From positions 1 through 64,000 of the forward strand of contig JANWVO010000038.1 in the NCBI GenBank assembly GCA_025056865.1: a stretch of DNA of 64,000 bases, given 5' to 3'. Of the stretch, positions 60,491 to 64,000 are shown piece after piece. The translations under genes were made by a program, and so were the position numbers. Positions within the stretch are counted from its first letter, which is position 1. Each line of letters starts with the position of its first letter. The notes beneath the pieces were generated by a model. It saw only the letters and a program-made list of their open reading frames with translations, was not told where the DNA came from and ran no database searches. The stretch comes from Bryobacteraceae bacterium. Its GTDB lineage: Bacteria > Acidobacteriota > Terriglobia > Bryobacterales > Bryobacteraceae.

Positions 60491-63418
60491 GTGAACGGGC
60501 TTCGCACAGCCTTGGCGCTGCTCGTGTGCCTTGCCGCGGGAATGCCGGGCCAGATCACGCCCAGCCGGCTGTACGGAAAACGGATCTCGGACATTCTGTT
60601 TGAGCCTGCCAGGCAGCCGCTGACGCGGGACCAGCTTGGCCTCGCGCTGCAAATCCGCCCGGGAGAACCGCTCGAGGAGACGGCGCTGTCGCAGGCCATC
60701 GCCCGGCTCTGGGCCACCGGGCGCTTCTCCGACATCGTGGTGGAAGCGGCCGAGGACGGCAGCGAAGGCGTGGCGCTCACTTTCCGCACGCGGCCGGCGA
60801 TGTTCGTCAGCGGGGTTGCGGTGGACCGCGTGCCGGAGCCGCCCAACGTGGCGCAGCTTGTCAACAGCACGCGGCTGAGCCTGGGCGACCCCTTCGATGA
60901 GCAGATGCTGCCCGAAGCCGCCGCGAGCCTGCGCGAGCTGCTGCGCGCCAATGGCTATTACAACGCGGAGGTGCGCTACGATGCCGTCTTCCGCGAGGAG
61001 ACGGGCGAGGCGGACATCCGCTTCCGCATCGACCCTGGCCGCAGGGCGCGCTTCGCCCGGCCGCAGTTCGAGGGCGCGCTGCTGAAGTCGCAGCGGTCGC
61101 TGATCCGGCGCAGCGGCTGGCAGCGTTGGTTCGGCCTGCGGGGCTGGCAGGAGCTGACGTCGGCAAGGCTCCAGAAGGGGCTCGACCGGATGCAGGAGGG
61201 CTACCGCAAGGACGGCTACCTGCGCGCGTCGGTGCGGCTGCTGGAGCTCTCCTTCGACCAGGACCGGACGGCGGTGAGCCCGCTGCTGCGGGTGGATCCC
61301 GGCCCGCGCATCCGCGTGCGCACCGAGGGCGCCCGCGTGGGTGGCGGCGAGCTGCGCCGCCTGATCCCCATCTGGCAGGAGCGCACGGTGGACCGCGAGC
61401 TGCTGCTCGAAGGACAGCGGAATCTCGAGGAGCGCTTCCGCAGCCGCGGCTACTTCGACGCGCGCGTCTCGTTCACGCTGTCCGACCCCGGCCCTTCCGG
61501 CGAGCAGGTGATCGTTTACCGCATCAACCGCGGGCCGCGCTACCGGCTGGCCGCGGTGCTCATCAGCGGAAACCGCTATTTCCGCGAGGAGACGATCCGG
61601 GAGCGGCTGTCGATCCTTCCGGCCAGCTTCCCGCGCTACCGCAACGGGCGGTTCAGCCCGGAGATGCTCGACAGCGACCGCGCTGCCCTTGAAGCGCTCT
61701 ATGTGGCCAACGGCTTCCGCGATGTCCGCGTGCGCACGCGCATCGAGCACAACTGGCGCAACCGCGCCAGCGACATCGCCGCGCGGTTCGAGATCGTCGA
61801 AGGGCCGCAGTATCTGGTGGAATCCGTGGAGCTGACGGGCGTCGACCTGCGGCTGTACGAACAGATCCTCTCGCTGATCAGCGCGGCGCCCGGGCAGCCG
61901 TATTCGGCTGCCAGCGTGGCGGCGGACCGCGACGCGGTGCTGAACTGGTACTTCAACAACGGCTATCCGGAGGCAGCCTTCGACGCCGCCGTGGCGCCCG
62001 GCTCCGCGCCGCACCGGATGATCCTGCGCTACCAGGTGCGGGAAGGGCGGCGCAATTTCGTCCGCGACGTGCTGGTGCGCGGCCTCGAGGCCACGCGCCC
62101 GGAGCTGGTGCAGAGCCGCATTCTCGTGCGCCCCGGCGAGCCGTTGTCGCAGAGCGACATGGTGGAGACGCAGCGGCGGCTGTACGACCTGGGCATCTTC
62201 GCCAAGGTGGATGTCGCGGTGCAGAACCCCGACGGGCGCGAGCGCAACAAGTATGTCCTGCTGCACCTGGAAGAGGCCCGCAAGTACTCGTTGAGCCTCG
62301 GCTTCGGCGCCGAAATGGGCCGCATCGGCACCGGCAACAACTTCGACGCGCCCGCCGGCGCCGCCGGCTTCGCGCCGCGCGGGCTGCTGGGCATCACGCG
62401 GTCGAACCTGTTCGGGCTGGCGCACACGGCCAGCGCGCTGGTGCGCGTCTCCAACATCCAGCAGCGCCTGCTGCTGAACTATCTGGCCCCGCAACTGGCC
62501 GGCAGCGACCGCGTGAACCTTTCTTTCAGCTCGCTGCTCGACCAGAGCAAGGACATCCGCACGTTCACATCGCGGCGCAACGAGAGCGCCGTGCAGATCG
62601 GCCAGCGCATCAGCCGCGACATCACGCTCCAGTACCGCGCCATCTCGCGTTTCGTTTACATCGACCAGGACACGCTGAAGATCGCCCCGGACCTGATTCC
62701 CGTCTTTTCGCAGCCGGTGAAGACCATCACGCTTTCGGCCTCGCTGATCCAGGACCGCCGCGACGACCCGGTGGACTCCCGCCGCGGCATGGCCAACACG
62801 ATCGACTTCGGCTTCGCGCCGCGCTTCGCCCGCACAAGCACAAACTACACGCGGCTGGTGGCGCGCAACTCGACATACCATCCGGTGCGGCGCGAGGTGA
62901 CCTTCGCCCGCGCCACCAGCTTCGGCTGGCTCTACAATCTTTCGGACCGCCCCGTGCCGCTGCCGGAGAACTTCTATGCCGGCGGCGCGTCGACGCACCG
63001 GGGCTTCCCGGACAACCAGGCCGGGCCGCGCGACCTCGTCACCGGGTTCCCCGTCGGAGGCAAGGCGTTCCTCTTCTTCCAGCACGAGCTGCGCTTCCCG
63101 TTCATCGGCGACAGCGTGGGCGCGGTGCTGTTCCACGACATGGGCAACGTGTACTCGTCGCTTGAGAACCTGAGCTTCCGCGCCCGCCAGCGCGACCGGC
63201 AGGATTTCGACTATATGGTGCAGGCCGCCGGACTCGGCTTCCGCGTGCGCACGCCGGTGGGCCCGATGCGCATCGACTTCGCCTACGCGCCCAACAGCCC
63301 GCGCTTCGTGGGCTTCGAGGGCACGCGCGATCAGCTTCTGCGCGGACAGGGCCGCTTCAACGTGCCGCAGCGGGTGAGCCAGTTCCAGTGGCATTTCTCG
63401 ATCGGGCAGACGTTCTGA
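60491..63418 (+). CDS. bamA: Outer-membrane assembly factor BamA (Omp85 family)
   Basis: A 975-residue Omp85 protein with a signal peptide (ALALLVCLAAGMPGQ), several POTRA modules (for example VLISGNRYFREETIRERL and VLVRGLEATRPELVQSRIL), and a C-terminal 16-strand barrel. The barrel carries the surface-antigen signature (AGGASTHRGFPDNQAGPRD, where R-G-F is the family motif) and ends with an aromatic residue (GQTF). It inserts beta-barrel proteins into the outer membrane. The start is GTG. A SurA-like chaperone gene follows with a TGATG overlap. A TamA-like role is possible but less likely. Confidence 0.88.
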   Translation: MNGLRTALALLVCLAAGMPGQITPSRLYGKRISDILFEPARQPLTRDQLGLALQIRPGEPLEETALSQAIARLWATGRFSDIVVEAAEDGSEGVALTFRTRPAMFVSGVAVDRVPEPPNVAQLVNSTRLSLGDPFDEQMLPEAAASLRELLRANGYYNAEVRYDAVFREETGEADIRFRIDPGRRARFARPQFEGALLKSQRSLIRRSGWQRWFGLRGWQELTSARLQKGLDRMQEGYRKDGYLRASVRLLELSFDQDRTAVSPLLRVDPGPRIRVRTEGARVGGGELRRLIPIWQERTVDRELLLEGQRNLEERFRSRGYFDARVSFTLSDPGPSGEQVIVYRINRGPRYRLAAVLISGNRYFREETIRERLSILPASFPRYRNGRFSPEMLDSDRAALEALYVANGFRDVRVRTRIEHNWRNRASDIAARFEIVEGPQYLVESVELTGVDLRLYEQILSLISAAPGQPYSAASVAADRDAVLNWYFNNGYPEAAFDAAVAPGSAPHRMILRYQVREGRRNFVRDVLVRGLEATRPELVQSRILVRPGEPLSQSDMVETQRRLYDLGIFAKVDVAVQNPDGRERNKYVLLHLEEARKYSLSLGFGAEMGRIGTGNNFDAPAGAAGFAPRGLLGITRSNLFGLAHTASALVRVSNIQQRLLLNYLAPQLAGSDRVNLSFSSLLDQSKDIRTFTSRRNESAVQIGQRISRDITLQYRAISRFVYIDQDTLKIAPDLIPVFSQPVKTITLSASLIQDRRDDPVDSRRGMANTIDFGFAPRFARTSTNYTRLVARNSTYHPVRREVTFARATSFGWLYNLSDRPVPLPENFYAGGASTHRGFPDNQAGPRDLVTGFPVGGKAFLFFQHELRFPFIGDSVGAVLFHDMGNVYSSLENLSFRARQRDRQDFDYMVQAAGLGFRVRTPVGPMRIDFAYAPNSPRFVGFEGTRDQLLRGQGRFNVPQRVSQFQWHFSIGQTF

Positions 63419-64000
63419 TGCGGCGGCGCATGGCAGTCCTGTCTCTCGTCTTCGCGCTGACGGCGCCGGCGCAGCAGGTGCTGGACCGCGTCGCTGCGGC
63501 CGCCGGGCAGGACGCCATCACGCTGAGCGCCATCCTGCGGCACCTGCGCTTCCGCTCCATCGTCTCCGGCGCGCCGGTGCAGGACACGGAAGCCAACCGG
63601 CGCGAGGCGGCCTCGCAGCTTGTGGATCTGCTCATCGTGCGGCGGGAGCTGGAGCTGAGCCGTTACACGCCGCCGACGATGGACGAAACCGAACAGGCCA
63701 TCGATGCGTTCCTCGCAGAGATGAAGTGGACGCGCGAGCGGCTGGCGTCCGAACTGGCCCGCTATGGATTCACGGAAGAGGAATTCCGCCGCGAAATGCA
63801 GGCGCGCCTCACCATCACGCGTTTCATCGATTACCGCTTCGCGCCGGGCATTCAGGTGACGGATGAAGAGGTGGAAGCGTATTATCAGGGCGAGTTCCTT
63901 CCCGCCCTGCGCCGCATGGACCCGGGCGCAAGGCCGCCGGAGCTGGCCTCCGTGCGGGCGCAGATCGAACAGATTCTTTCCACGCGCAAAGTGAACGCGG
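63418..64000 (+). CDS. SurA-like periplasmic chaperone, N-terminal part (runs off the window)
   Basis: The frame is open from ATG 63418, overlapping the bamA stop (TGATG), to the window edge: 194 codons visible. It has a signal peptide (MAVLSLVFALTAPAQQ), then LDRVAAAAGQDAITLSAILRHLRF, the SurA-type N-terminal opening (VVA.VN...I), and helices QLVDLLIVRRELELSRY and WTRERLASELARYGFTEEEFRREMQARLTITRFIDYRF, typical of the chaperone core that binds unfolded outer-membrane proteins. Any prolyl-isomerase domain would lie outside. Coupling to bamA fits a role in porin delivery. Confidence 0.75.
   Translation, partial: MRRRMAVLSLVFALTAPAQQVLDRVAAAAGQDAITLSAILRHLRFRSIVSGAPVQDTEANRREAASQLVDLLIVRRELELSRYTPPTMDETEQAIDAFLAEMKWTRERLASELARYGFTEEEFRREMQARLTITRFIDYRFAPGIQVTDEEVEAYYQGEFLPALRRMDPGARPPELASVRAQIEQILSTRKVNA

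Overview
This is a GC-rich bacterial chromosomal segment. It most likely comes from an Acidobacteriota member near Bryobacterales/Solibacter. The support is the duplicated-type MacB/FtsX permease (ADOP family) beside a MacB-type ATPase and an HlyD-type adaptor, and a partial first gene resembling the multicopy small-protein family common in Solibacter-like genomes. A complete Tol-Pal set, BamA and a flagellar P-ring show a diderm envelope. The taxonomy is inference from family content.

Region 1 (about 2.2-21.2 kb) is a flagellar locus built as two divergent transcription units. The minus-strand unit is flgF-flgG-flgA-flgH-flgI-flgJ (rod, P- and L-rings), with a lactate-racemase-like gene beyond it. 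The plus-strand unit is fliK-like, flgD, flgE, a short fliN, fliO-P-Q-R, flhB, flhA, flhF, fliA and a second fliN-type gene. A strong sigma-54 (-24/-12) match lies just upstream of flgF and a weaker one faces fliK. Basal-body/motor genes such as fliF, fliG, fliH, fliI and fliM are absent and must lie elsewhere. The export genes are separated by unusually long GC-rich spacers (0.3-0.7 kb) carrying imperfect tandem duplications and open frames that end in stop-start overlaps with the next gene.

Region 2 (21.9-29.5 kb, minus strand) holds an HlyD adaptor/MacB ATPase/ADOP permease export unit, a GGDEF-EAL signalling protein, and an amidase-fold protein that lacks its catalytic triad. Region 3 (29.3-37.0 kb, minus) has a small secreted peptide, a fused aroD-aroE, a DeoC-like protein without its Schiff-base lysine, and tolQ-tolR-tolA-tolB-pal-cpoB.

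Region 4 (37.1-53.4 kb, mostly plus) contains recN, a sugar-isomerase gene with a LacI-type operator, a PGPGW membrane protein, DAHP synthase, uvrA, a deoxyhypusine-synthase-like protein, a CPBP protease, mtnA, a thioredoxin-fold protein, a beta-lactamase-fold hydrolase, ybaK, and a sugar-nucleotide pair whose second gene fuses a GHMP kinase to a UDP-sugar pyrophosphorylase.

Region 5 (53.5-64 kb) contains an aldose-epimerase-like gene, a Tat-exported molybdopterin oxidoreductase with its four-cluster ferredoxin partner behind an ArsR regulator and paired inverted repeats, tRNA-Val(UAC), a ThiF/MoeB-type enzyme, BamA, and the start of a SurA-like chaperone that runs off the end.
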